DNA of 64,000 bases from Rotaria socialis (lineage: Eukaryota > Rotifera > Eurotatoria > Philodinida > Philodinidae). The position numbers and the translations under genes were made by a program. How positions within the stretch are numbered: the stretch's first letter is position 1; each line of letters begins with the position of its first letter. Location of the stretch: the NCBI GenBank assembly GCA_905331475.1, contig CAJNYU010003023.1, positions 140,346 to 204,345 on the forward strand, given 5' to 3'. Positions 52,171 through 63,163 of this stretch are shown piece after piece. The notes beneath the pieces are model-generated. The model was given only the letters and a program-made list of their open reading frames with translations, ran no database searches and was not told where the DNA came from.

Positions 52171-52830
52171 AACAATGTTATTAATGGAACGATCGATCGT
52201 ATTGTATACATGAAAATGTTTTAGATTCTTTGATTGTTGTTCATGTTATTAATATAAACATTACTCATTCTTTTGCAATTAATACAGGGCGTGGGTTTCC
52301 TTATTGATCATCAACTGGCAAGTCTTTGTGTCACACCCACACAGTTCACACGAGTTTGTACATGATTTTGTAGATAATTGAAAACTAAATCTAATGGAGT
52401 TATTGAGAAAATATGAAGAGTCTCAGCTCTTCTGACACATCAATGACATATGTACATACGTATATGCAGATTCGTGATCATTTATCTCAAATCATATTCA
52501 TTTTTTATATACTCTCTTATCTTCGTTGCTTCTTTTTTAAAGAAAAGAGTAGAATATGATTCTAGTCAATATATTGGATCAAGCTGAGATTTGGATACTT
52601 GTATTGTCTCAAACGGTATTATAATCAAGGGAAATTAAGTTACCTATTTCGATTAATTTCATAAGAATATGCATGATAATTGAAGTTCAAACATGAAAAA
52701 GTTAAGCGACTGATTCTCACATTTCTGTGTCCTTACCTTATACATTCATTGATAAGGCGCTTGCTGCATACTTATCTTACGCTGTGCTGTATATATTTGA
52801 TTGTCGTTGTCATTTTTTCAGTTTGTTATA
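52171..52830. other. Upstream region of the DUF1479 gene
   Basis: AT-rich. A good acceptor (CATTTTTTCAG) lies at about 52811-52821, immediately before the ATG at 52831, so a 5' UTR intron may exist. No coding sequence seen. Confidence 0.45.
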
Positions 52831-54282
52831 ATGAGAATATTCTTGCAAAGTAAACTCTCGGTGTCAATCATCAGACGAACAATAATGCGTCGTATGGCGA
52901 CTACTATGTATTCAATGGCGCGATCACAACCTAAACCTGAAGGCGATATTTCATCCGTGTTTGCCAGTCTCTCGGGTGTAGATGCTGGCAAACCTCTTGA
53001 ACCTCGATTTTCACAATTAAAAGCACAAATCATCAGAGGTCACGAACAACAAGTCAAAGACAGCTGGTATCGTCTACTTGATGCTCTGAAACATGAAAAT
53101 GATACGATTCGTTTTTCTGATAAATCAATTATTCCTGAAGTCGAGTTCAATAGTATAAAAAATCTTTCAGCTAATTTGGTAAATGAGATTCGAAACCGTG
53201 GGACAATGATCGTACGAGGTGTTTTGCCTGAGAACGAAGCATTGAAATTGAAACTCGATGCTGAAGATTACATCAAACAAAATCCTAACACGAAAGCTTT
53301 CCCCAAAGATAAACCAGTCGTATACGAATTGTATTGGTCACCTTCACAAATTCGAGCTCGTGCTAATTATCGAGTAGCTGAAACTCTTGCTTTTGCAAAT
53401 TCATTATGGCATGCATCACCGTCAACTCATATCTCGTTGAGCGAGAATATTATCTATGCAGATCGCTTACGAATTCGTCAACCAGGTGATACAGAATTTG
53501 CACTCGGTCCACATGTGGATGGTGGAAGCATTGAGCGCTGGGAAGACTATGAGTATAGATCATGCTACAAGTCAATTTTTGAAGGTCGCTGGGAAGAGAA
53601 TGACTTTTTTGATGCTACACATCGTGTTGGCGCACAAATGTCTCTCTACAATACGATCGGTGGATGTTCCATCTTTCGTTCATGGCAAGGTTGGCTTAGT
53701 GCTTCGACTGTTGCTCCAGGTGAAGGTGGACTTTTGGTAAATCCACTTCTGAAACATGCCGCATCTTACTGGCTCTTACGACCATTTTTTACACAGACTC
53801 AAAATGGAAGCGATTGGGAAATCGATACAACGAGTATTTGGCAAGGTGCCATACCTGGTCGTGGACAAGAAATGAATGATAAACTGCATCCCCATTTACA
53901 ATTATCTACATCAATGATCCCGATTCCCAAAGTTCGACCTGGTGACATGGTCTTGTGGCATTGCGATACGATTCACGCTGTTGATAGCATTCATCGAGGT
54001 CAATCAGATTCTAGCGTTTTCTACATTCCTGCAGTACCATTGTGTGAAATGAATGTAAAATATCTGGCTCAACAGCGTGATGCTTTTTTACAAGGCATTC
54101 CACCACCAGATTTTCCCGGAGGTGAAGGTGAATCACATCATATTGGTCGAGGAACACATGAAGAGTTGATCCAACTCAGCGGGGGACGTTCAATGGGCTT
54201 TGACTTGTTTTCGATCCAATCAGATATGCAAATAGGCGAAAAACAGATAATCACACGTGCCAACACCATTTTAAATCTATAA
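52831..54282 (+). CDS. DUF1479-family (YbiU-like) oxygenase-fold protein, intronless
   Basis: A single uninterrupted frame of 483 residues from ATG 52831 to TAA 54282. DUF1479 proteins (Escherichia coli YbiU, many fungi) adopt the cupin-like double-stranded beta-helix of 2-oxoglutarate/Fe(II) dioxygenases; their substrate is unknown. Visible marks are RGTMIVRGVLPENEA, ELYWSPSQIRARAN, HVDGGSIERWED (candidate HxD metal ligands, about residue 226), FRSWQGWLSASTVAPGEGGL, PGDMVLWHCDTIHAV (candidate distal His, about residue 380) and VFYIPAVPLCEMN. The basic, Arg-rich N-terminus (MRIFLQSKLSVSIIRRTIMR) could be a mitochondrial presequence; MRRMATTMYSM, further in, is an alternative start. All multi-exon neighbours contrast with its lack of introns, and the family is rare in animals, which points to horizontal acquisition. 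No lesion is seen, so it is probably functional. Confidence 0.88.
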   Translation: MRIFLQSKLSVSIIRRTIMRRMATTMYSMARSQPKPEGDISSVFASLSGVDAGKPLEPRFSQLKAQIIRGHEQQVKDSWYRLLDALKHENDTIRFSDKSIIPEVEFNSIKNLSANLVNEIRNRGTMIVRGVLPENEALKLKLDAEDYIKQNPNTKAFPKDKPVVYELYWSPSQIRARANYRVAETLAFANSLWHASPSTHISLSENIIYADRLRIRQPGDTEFALGPHVDGGSIERWEDYEYRSCYKSIFEGRWEENDFFDATHRVGAQMSLYNTIGGCSIFRSWQGWLSASTVAPGEGGLLVNPLLKHAASYWLLRPFFTQTQNGSDWEIDTTSIWQGAIPGRGQEMNDKLHPHLQLSTSMIPIPKVRPGDMVLWHCDTIHAVDSIHRGQSDSSVFYIPAVPLCEMNVKYLAQQRDAFLQGIPPPDFPGGEGESHHIGRGTHEELIQLSGGRSMGFDLFSIQSDMQIGEKQIITRANTILNL

Positions 54283-55492
54283 ATAAACTGATTTTATCTC
54301 TCTATTGAACAATTCAACCTTATTTTTATTCGGTACATTTGATGGCAGTGAAAAACGTCTTTTCTCTTTATCTATAATAATCAATAATAAATGAAATGCA
54401 TTCGATAATAGACAAAGTATGAATACAAATACATTAATCATGTTTTTTTCTGTTTTTTTACGTTCGATAAAAGTCAATCATTCAACTCCTCGTAGTGCTA
54501 GATGAACTCTAGTACGAATAGTACATAGTGTATTTATTGTGGTTATGACTCGAAAAAAATATCTTAAATAGTATTCTTAAAGTTAGTTACAAATAAAGAA
54601 GTTTACAAATTTGTAGTATTTTCCCTCTTTCTTAGTTTTCATGAATGACAGCTACGAAATGAATCCCGATGATATTGAGAATTCAGTTCAGTTGAATTGA
54701 TCAATACCATGAGCTTTAGTAATTTTACATATAAAATGCGTACGATTCTGATGGACCTTAAATATTTTTCCACCCACACTCAATAATTTAAGAAGATATA
54801 ATGTTTTCGAGTTTTCATGATATTTGGTTGCATTGCTTTTTATCAATAAGTGACACAATCGAAAATATCAAGTACTTGTTCTTGATTTTTTCTACGAAAG
54901 GAAAATCAATTTAATCAAATAAAAATAAAACGCTGGTTTCATCTGTTTTCCTTTTGCAATGTCATACATGAAGCATTCTAAAGAGACTCAAATATTCGCC
55001 ATCTTGGTACTAAATTTGCTTTTATTTTTCTCTTCAAAATAGTTTTTTCTATTGATGGTTATATTTTATTTCATATGTTTTTATTGCTTCATAATATAAC
55101 TAGGTTCAATCTATTTTCATTACTCTTATTTAGTTAGAAAATAAAATTCAACTACCACAAAAGAAAAGAACAACACCAATACAAACAATAAAGGTGAGTT
55201 TTTAAAATGAAGGAGAAATTTCACAGAAAAAATATTCATAGAAAGTATTGATTCATCAAAACTCGTTTGCGATACCATATAAACGAATAAAATCAATCAT
55301 ACAGACCATATCTAGCTAATCACGATTATCACTGTTTATAATTAAATGACCTGAGAACATAATATCAATAAGTATCTTCTCTTGTTGACGAAAAAAGAAT
55401 GACTACTTAAGTATTTATTTTAAAGTCTTTTTTAAGAATTCCTTTTATGGCGAACTTGATTCTTCATTGATTATTAATTAAAAATGACGTTC
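54283..55492. other. Intergenic region with one orphan exon-like segment
   Basis: Mostly AT-rich with no gene. At 55134-55193 a 60-nt segment open in one frame has an acceptor (TTATTTAG) and a consensus donor (AAG|GTGAGT) on the plus strand. No partner exon was found nearby, so it is either a remnant or part of a gene I cannot trace. Confidence 0.4.
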
Positions 55493-56194
55493 AAAATCTT
55501 GTAAGGATTTTTGCTTGATATATATCTGTGTCAGAAATTTTGCAAGTGAGTCGAGTTCAGGTGCATTATCTGATTTTTGAACTTGATCGAAAATGAGAAC
55601 AACCATCTCATCAAAATTTACATAAAATCCGATTGTTGGAATGGTTCTCCTGGGACAACCAAAAATAATAAGTATAAAAAAGATAAGTATATTCTAAGAG
55701 ACATATTTGAACGATACTTGAATATGTTCTAAAATTCAATAATAGAAGACAAATAAATCTAAAAGTTTCTAAGCAGTATTCAGATAACTAAGCTAGATGT
55801 TGTCCTATTGCTATATATGTCATTCATTTTATATATTGTTTCTGGCTACTCACAAATAATGAACTAACACAAAGATACACAATCATTCATACATTTATTG
55901 ACCTGCCGATTATCAATTATTCTGCTGAATGAACATTGAATAATGCATTTCTTACAATGAGACCAATATAGTAACAAAGAATAGTCTTCCGTCAGCTTCG
56001 ATATTTTGTTTCTCATTGTTTAGTTCAAAAATAGATTTACTACCATGTGGCTCTAAGGTTACAATTATATCCGGTTTAATCGTTATCTCTGCTTTGGTAT
56101 CTAACTTATAATGAAACAATGTTATGTTGATAAAATCGTCTTTTACGTCGTGGACTTTTCCAATATGAAATCCATCTATATAAATGATTAACAT
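55493..56194 (-). other. Possible small gene or gene remnant, two candidate exons
   Basis: On the minus strand 56194-55952 encodes an 80-residue beta-rich frame (MLIIYIDGFHIGKVHDVKDD...EPHGSKSIFELNNEKQNIEA). Further downstream, 55650-55493 encodes RRTIPTIGFYVNFDEMVVLI...FLTQIYIKQKSLQDFERHF-stop behind a CCCAG acceptor-like site. They may be exons of one gene, but the junction is not proven. No family is recognised. Confidence 0.3.
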
Positions 56195-56631
56195 GTTCGA
56201 TTTCTATTCGAATAAATTGAGTTTTTTTTAATTAGAAATAAATAATTAGAGAACCTGACAGCATTGGTTCTGAGCTAAATAATACTTCTTAGCATAAAGA
56301 CTTACTGTTAGCATTTATCAGAGCAATAGCGTCATTACAATTATAATGTGTTTATTATTCAGTGGAGTGTGACCATTGCAGTCGTTGTTCGTATTCATTT
56401 CTAACATCAATCGCTGTACAACATTTAATGTATATCCATGTTAATTTAGAATATCATACCATTCTTGACAATAGAAGAAAATAATAGGTGCGGGTGTATG
56501 TGTAGGCTTTCGGCTACGAGAAGAGTCTCACCCACACCCTGAGATGAATTTAGTGTGCAGAGACGATTGTAAGATATTTCTTTTTCTATTACACAAAGTT
56601 CTTCTTCAGTTAGATTACAATTCAAAAAATT

Positions 56632-56751
56632 CAAGGAGGGAAAGCGAAACTCACTCTACTTAAAAACCAAATAAAGTACAATATAATAACAGTGAAGTAG
56701 CTATAGCAGGAGTACGCATACGCACTCCAAGAGTCTCACTTTTCCCCCTTG
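56632..56751. mobile_element. 120-nt MITE with CAAGG-type ends
   Basis: The left end CAAGGAGGGAAAGCGAAACTC is mirrored by GAGTCTCACTTTTCCCCCTTG at the right. The ends belong to the same family as the elements at 39346, 46759 and 41867. It contains no gene. A short inverted pair rich in CCCACACCC lies just upstream, near 56490-56540. Confidence 0.6.
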
Positions 56752-56894
56752 CTCACACTCACATCCTTAAGATATGAAAGTAGTGCTTACAGTTAAAAGT
56801 TGTTCATAAGATAGTAGAAGTTCAAGAAAAATTAGAGTATGTCTTTAACAATTACTTGATATGGAATATACGTATCTACAGTAGAAAATAACTA

Positions 56895-58997
56895 TTAGTT
56901 TCGGTTTAGATAAACAACCATTGTCTTGTATTTTCTGCCAGTTACTGCTATATCTAATTTTCCACCATTATTAAAATCATAAATTGTTCGAGCATTTGGA
57001 TAAGCAGCGATGGGAAAGACTTTCTGATAGAAATTAGACAGATTTCCACTGTTAATCAGAATATCGAATTGACTCGACCGCTGGCTAATAACTCCTATGT
57101 CTAATAATGTATCATTGTTGAAAACGCCAGACACTAAAAGACTTGGACTATTAAGTGCAACAAATTTGATTTGATTTTCAAAGCTTCCATTTCCATAACC
57201 AACAAGAATACTGATTGTGCTTTCACCTCGATTGGCCACTATTAGATCACTTATTTGATCTTTGTTTAAATCAAGTGCTAGTACAGAAATTGGATCTTTT
57301 CCACTATTAAAAAGTCGTTGAAATTGAAAAGTACCACTTCCATTCCCTAAAAAACACTAACAGTTTGATCACCTAAATTAGCCACTACCAGATCCACTTT
57401 TATGTCATTGTTGAGATCACCTGATACTATGGGAGCCGGTTCGTTTCCAGTAGAAAAACGAATTTGATTTTGAAAAGTGCCATTGCCATTGCCGAGTAGT
57501 GCACTAATATTATTGTCCTTCACATTGGCGACCACTAGATCTAATTGAGCATCATTGTTCAAGTCATTCACAATCACAAATTTTGGTAAGAATCCCCTTT
57601 GATATGTACCTCGATGTATTAAGATATCATCGCTAACAATTATTAGTATACTCACACTTTTATCATATTCATTATTCAATACTAGGTCTGTTCTAAGTAT
57701 TGTCGTTATTGAAGTCGCCAGCTGCCATATGGCTGGCTGTTGTGGAAAGTGTAAATGGTATTCGAGCTTGAAAGGTTCCATCGCCGTTGCCTACCATCAA
57801 AATGAGATTGCTGCCTTCGTAGTTAACTACTATTAGATCTGAATTCGATTTATTGCTAAAACTGCCTGAAACGAGAGACATTGGCATTTGTCCAGTAACG
57901 TATTTAACTTGAGGTTTGTATGTTCCATTCCCATAATTTATTAGTATACTGATTGTATTCTCACCAGTGTTCGTCAATCCAAGATCTAGTCTACTATCAT
58001 TATTAAAATCAGCAGCTATCACATCGGTCGGCTTAACACCGACTTGATATTTGTTTGGACTCTGAAAACTTCCATTACGATTATCGAATAGTATGTTAAC
58101 ATAATGTCCATTCGAACCAGTCACTACGATATCCAATATATTATCATTATTTAAATCAGCAGCTACTAAACTATTTGAACCATTGCCAAATTCATAAGTT
58201 ACTTCATTATGGAAGCTTCCGTTTTCATAACCGAACAAAATACTGATAGAAGTATTTCCACTATTTGCTACTGTCAAATCCAGTTTCGTATCATTGTTAA
58301 AGTCTCCCGATACCACTGAGTTCGGCTGTTGACCAACACCATAGATTCCGTATTCCGGAAAAGTTCCATCTCCGCCACCAATTAATATACTGATAGTGTT
58401 ATCAACGTGATTGACTACTATCAGATCCACTTTCGAATCTTTGTTAAAATCATCAGATATCAGATCAATTGATTCTGTACTAACGGTATACCTATTTTTA
58501 TATTCAAAACTTTCACCTTTATCACTAAGCAATATGACTAAATTGTTATCAAGTCCATTCACCACACTCACATCGATGATCGTATCGTTATTGAAATCCT
58601 CACAAATAGCAGAAAGCGGTCCATTACAAACTGCGTAGTCCATGTTAAATTGAATCGTTCCATCTTCATTGGTAAACATTGCAGAGATCGTTCCATCTTG
58701 TTTATTGATTACAAATAAATCCGTTGTTGTTTTACCCTTCCCATTGCTCAAAGCCACAAAAACTGAATCAAAACCTGTGTCAGATGTTGTTGGGACATCG
58801 TAGGCACCATTCCCACTGCCCATCAATACATCCACACTGTTATCTTCAAAGTTAAGAATTGCGAAATCAACATTTCTATCATGATTAGAATAACCATACA
58901 CCAGTGAAATCGGTGAGCTACCTATTTGAGAGCCTGCTGAAAATTGAAACGGATTTGTGAATGCAACAGCTAGAAACATAAAATAATTTATATTCAT
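56895..58997 (-). pseudogene. Secreted FG-GAP/VCBS-repeat protein with two frameshifts
   Basis: The start at 58997 gives a signal peptide (MNINYFMFLAVAFTNPFQFS). About 14 repeats of roughly 45 residues follow, each of the form SGDFNNDTKLDLTVAN...TSISILFGYENGSF. D-x-N/D-x-D-x-x-x-D loops bind calcium in FG-GAP/VCBS beta-propellers, as in integrin alpha chains, so the product would be an extracellular propeller protein. The frame is open from 58997 to 57693, then shifts (near 57700, inside DFNNDNT). The next frame runs to 57347, shifts inside VSVFLGNG next to a T-run (GTTTTTTAGGG), and the third ends at 56895. No splice sites explain the shifts. Repeats on both sides keep their calcium loops, so decay is recent, or the breaks are assembly errors. 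No introns are seen. Binding partner unknown. Confidence 0.75.
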
Positions 58998-60091
58998 AAT
59001 ATGGCTAAACGCTTCGTATTTTAAATTTTTTCTTTTTTTCGTACATGGAAATCCAGCGCTTGAAAAAGCATTTATTACTGATAGCCTAATTTAAAATTCA
59101 AGAGATAAAGTTTTGATGAATTGCTCACGTTAAAAATACTGAATTAGTTGGATGACAAATTGCAATCAAACTATCCTTTGATACAACATCCTTATTCATA
59201 CAGCTCTCTCATGATATGTAAAACAATAAAAACTCGTAAGTCAAGATAGTATTTATCTTGAAAATATCTTAGTATCTGACTGGAGATATAGTGTTCTCAG
59301 AAGAACTGGTTCGTCATATCGATGATGGTCATGTCTAACATTTTTATAAAGCATTTTTACCACTGAAAACTCCAAAAACAAAAAAAGATGTCTGTGACAG
59401 AAGTGTTTGTTATGTTTTGATTCAGGGAACCACGATTATTTGCTAATTTACAATAGAATGATTCGATGTGAATATGGAAGAAGAATTAAGATCAGGTGCT
59501 TCTTTCAAGAATATAGTAGATGAGACTTTATATTATTACAATTTATGCACAAAATACCTTGGTACCATTTATAATATTTGATAGTGTACGGATCAATCTT
59601 ATATGTATACATGCTAAATTGATAAGCTAGAACGAAGTATAACTCAAAAAATGCTCATCGATTTAAGTATTTAGTGCTGTTTAGCTTAAAATTTTCTATA
59701 AATTCAATTAATATTCAAACGCTATAGATCACTAGGCTCCACATAATGTATGTTATCGTTGAGTTTCTTGTCATGTGTCTGAAGAAATCAACATCGAAGT
59801 TCTTTTTGAAAAAATCTATAATAGAAAAAGAGATAGGCCATTCGATTTATAAATAAAATTGAGCAATTACTTATCACATGTATGAACTGCGTGGTTTGAA
59901 ATAAAAAAGAGCATAAAAAGTGCATCCATACTTGAAAACAGCATGGTTGTTCGTGTTCCAAGAATAGCACCGATATTGGTTGCTACAATGCACGTAGTTA
60001 TCATTAGACACATGGGTACAGCAAAGTGCTTCTTTTGATACCACTAACGCCTGACAATTTTGATTATATGCAAGATATTTCAAAACAAAAC
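58998..60091. other. Interval upstream of the FG-GAP gene, downstream of the ART pseudogene
   Basis: Contains the promoter space of the FG-GAP gene. A consensus donor (ATCAA|GTGAGTTTT) directly overlaps the 3' end of the ADP-ribosyltransferase frame at about 60085-60095. Hydrophobic minus-strand frames at 59788-60095 could be a further exon, but frames do not join cleanly. Confidence 0.35.
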
Positions 60092-61132
60092 TCACTTGAT
60101 TTTAGGATATAAGCGTGCACCTAACAATAGAGGAAATTGAAGTTCGATAAATAAATCGAAAATATTCAAAGTACCTTGAAAAGGAGGTTCGAGTAGTGTT
60201 TCCTCTGGTACAACCTGTTTCAAGTGGATAATGTGAAGATCAGATGCTGGACTAAATTGTGATTGCACTATCATGTGAGTACCGGGTAGAAGTAAAATTT
60301 CATCTTCAGTCGCAAAATGTGAATGGGCACGCACTGTTCGTCCATTGATAGCTTCGACAAAAAGCAATGTTCGTGCATCTGTAGTACCCAAATACATATT
60401 ATTTTCAAGCACCACCAATTCGGTTGTAGTGGATGAAAATGTCCACCACATAATTGGAGTGCCAGGTGGAAATTCAGCATTCAAATCTTTAAAGTAGGGT
60501 TGTAGTTCTTCACGGCTGCAATACTTCCATGTATGATTAAGCATTGAATAAAGACTTCAATGTGGTACTTTCCATTTAATGGTATAAAGACGAATCGTAG
60601 CACTCTCATCAATTGCCATATTAACACAGAAAGATAAATTGTAAAGAATATCGACCAAAGGAGCACATGCATCAACGAGAGGCAAAGGAGGCTCGTCAAC
60701 ATAACCAATAATCGGTGATTCGTCTGTTCCATGATTTTCGATTTCATTTGCACTATTTTGATTGCCTTCAACGACAGGTAATTCTACAGATTGTTGTTCC
60801 TCTGCTACATAGCTGTCATATCTATAATCAACATTTTCATCGTGTACAGTTACATCACCTTGATAAACCTGTTCGTTGCCACATAGAGTCGAAATCTGTT
60901 CATCCAAGTTGCATGTTGACTCTTTAGGCATCCTGTATTTTTTCCGATTTGCCTTTTTTCTGAAATTATCACTCACCTGTTGCGAATCTTGGTTTTGTGT
61001 GTTGAAAACACCAGTTACTATATCTATTTGCTGGTTCATTGGTAAGTCTTCGAAAACGTTAATTGTCGGGTGGTTTGGCACCTCGATATATTCTACTACT
61101 GCTCTGCTTTTCTTTTTATGACCACACACCAT
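60092..61132 (-). pseudogene. NAD:arginine ADP-ribosyltransferase-like gene, defective
   Basis: The family (ART, R-S-E class) transfers ADP-ribose from NAD to arginine. From 61132, a polar, acidic, low-complexity N-terminal region of about 170 residues leads into ART-type sequence: IRLYTIKWKVPH, a TGA at 60557-60559, then SLYSMLNHTWKYCSREELQP in the same frame. The Ser-containing strand is present (PIMWWTFSSTTTELVVLENN) and so is the ExE loop (ATEDEILLLPG), followed by SDLHIIHLKQV and LLEPPFQ. About 25-30 residues normally lie between the LQPYFK helix and the PPGTPIMWW strand, and they carry the Tyr-Arg-Gly strand with the first catalytic Arg. Here they are missing through an in-frame gap. 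With both a stop and a missing catalytic element, it should be inactive as an enzyme. Confidence 0.65.
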
Positions 61133-61380
61133 TGATGTTTTCGATGAGTGATGCTGCTGATCTTGATAAAGAGAACATTAAATTCAATATTCCACGATTC
61201 GAAGGTAACGGATGTTCTTAAGAAAATGAAACTCTCCGCCTTTTTAGGATAACTATTTTTAATATTCGTCTTTTAATTTTCTACAATACGTTATGTTAAT
61301 TTTGATTAAAAAGCTATTAAACAAAAAGAATTTTTCCGATCACACTTCGTATTGGTTGAATAAGAATTTATTTTGATGTT
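61133..61380. other. Upstream flank of the ART pseudogene
   Basis: AT-rich; no coding sequence or repeat seen before the foldback element begins. Confidence 0.4.
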
Positions 61381-61790
61381 ACTTTCTTTCAATTGATGGA
61401 ATAAACTAATTCAGGTCAGTTTGAATAGTTCAATATATTTAAGTCTGCCATATATGATTGTTAATGTTCCTTTTTTATAGATTTTAAGTAAAAATGATTC
61501 TTGCACCACTATCATGTTAAGAAGGGATGAATGTCAAGTTTCGACAAGGGGGGAAAATATTTTTGATAATACGAGATCTTTGAAATAAAAATTTCAGAAA
61601 TGATTGAATATGTCAGCAAAACGATAAGAAACCTGATATTCATCCCTTCTTAACACAAAGGTGATACACGAAAAATTTTTACCTTAAATCTATAGGCAAG
61701 TAACATTGACTCTCACATATTGCAGATTTAAATATATTGAACTATTCAAAATGACACAAGCTAGTTTATTCCATCAATTGAAAGATCGTA
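61381..61790. mobile_element. Foldback element, about 160-nt inverted arms
   Basis: The left arm (61381-61542) starts TTTCAATTGATGGAATAAAC and ends GTTAAGAAGGGATGAAT...TTTC. The right arm (61629-61785) is its inverted copy. The 86-nt loop carries CAAGGGGGGAAAA at 61545, the same motif found at the ends of other elements in the window. No coding frame. Confidence 0.75.
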
Positions 61791-61893
61791 ATATCGCCAG
61801 AAACTCTTAATCAACAAATAAGAGGTGCCATCGAAAAAATTATTTTTCTTTGACAGTTAGAAAATTAAAAGACAAATCTTTTGATGAAAAATA

Positions 61894-62283
61894 ATGTCTG
61901 AAGAGACAAGTATGCAAATAGATATTCTCAAAGTACGGAAAGGTTTATTTTCCTCGAAACATCCGTTATATTCCAACAGAAAGAATACTCGAGAAAATTC
62001 GATTAACCATGCAGTTGTTCATAAACACCTGATCGTTATCTTGTTTGCTATACATGCTCTGATCGTACAATGCTGCGATACAATGAGTATATTGTTGTTT
62101 ATAAGCTTCCGAAGTTTCTGTATTCGTTTTATTTTCTTCTACTGTTATACCGTTGCCAGTTCGATAATTAATTCAAAGATATGCTTTTTGTATGAGTACG
62201 CGTGTGCGAATGCTTGTCTAATTCTATTGATGCGCATTTTTAATTTGTTATGCTTTACGGACACTAATGCCGCATCAAAATAA
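61894..62283 (+). CDS. Hypothetical small hydrophobic protein
   Basis: An open frame of 129 residues from MSEETSMQIDILKVRKGLFS. Its second half is strongly hydrophobic and Cys-rich (HLIVILFAIHALIVQCCDTM; FRSFCIRFIFFYCYTVASSI; ACLILLMRIFNLLCF), suggesting two or three membrane helices. There are no splice signals, homologous family or conserved motif. AT-rich DNA gives such runs by chance, so it may not be a gene. Confidence 0.2.
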   Translation: MSEETSMQIDILKVRKGLFSSKHPLYSNRKNTRENSINHAVVHKHLIVILFAIHALIVQCCDTMSILLFISFRSFCIRFIFFYCYTVASSIINSKICFLYEYACANACLILLMRIFNLLCFTDTNAASK

Positions 62284-63163
62284 TTAACACTTTAGCGCAG
62301 AATAAATTATTCTAAAAAATTTGATGGGCATGCTTTTATGAAATATTATAATTGGTATTGTGCATTATCAAAATTGGTATATGAGTGTTGCTTTGCATGT
62401 TCTCTAGACTGAAAGGATAGAGTCTAGAAATGGGAACTCACCTATGCCTGTCTCTTTGTACGTCTGTAACACATATATTTCGTGATTAGTATGAGATAGA
62501 GAGCCATAGTTCTTAGCTGTGGTATGAAAGATCAATTTTAGCGACTGTGATACCAAGTACTAAGTTTCCAGATATGGAACCAGAGGACAAGAATCGACAA
62601 ATGAAGAACTGTTTTACTGTATTTCAAAACGTTTTTGCTTGTTAACGAAAGTGGAAGTCTTATATTGAAGAAAGTTCAAATCGTTTGTCGTAGGAACTTA
62701 AAAACGCTCTTTCTACAATGCTACCTACAATTTTGATTATTTTTAAACTTTCGTATTTACTCATGTTTTTACTTTGCTACCATATAATTTATATTCTATT
62801 TATCATAAATGCGTGGTCCATGCCAGTGTAGAGTTAAGTGAATCGATTCTTGATTAGCGTTACTTGCTCTATTTCATGATGTATACCTGAGCTTAGAATT
62901 TTTCTCATTTAAAAATTGTCTTTGAAAATGTCTCTTCTACAAAACTCAAACTTTATTAGATTTTAAAGTCACCTATATAGCCCAATTAGCTTCCACGTTG
63001 TCCGAACACTACTGTGTCGTGTCTTGAATTAAAGTCTGCTAAACATATGATACTATTGTTAGAATAATCCTTCTATGATTTAAGGGTTTCATGTATTTCA
63101 TTCAATCATACTATCACAAAAAGCTGAATAAAAATGAAACTTTACTGAGGATAATGAGTGTAG
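62284..63163. other. Gene-less interval
   Basis: AT-rich with no open frame of note, no clear repeat and no splice-site pairs. Confidence 0.4.

Noticed and set aside
58411-58638. Plus-strand frame within the FG-GAP gene
   Set aside because: Antisense shadow of the repetitive DFNND-coding sequence.
48361-60559. TGA codons in P450 and ART read as selenocysteine or recoding
   Set aside because: Neither family uses Sec at these positions, TGA acts as a normal stop elsewhere in the window (for example TBP), and no SECIS-like structure was looked for successfully.
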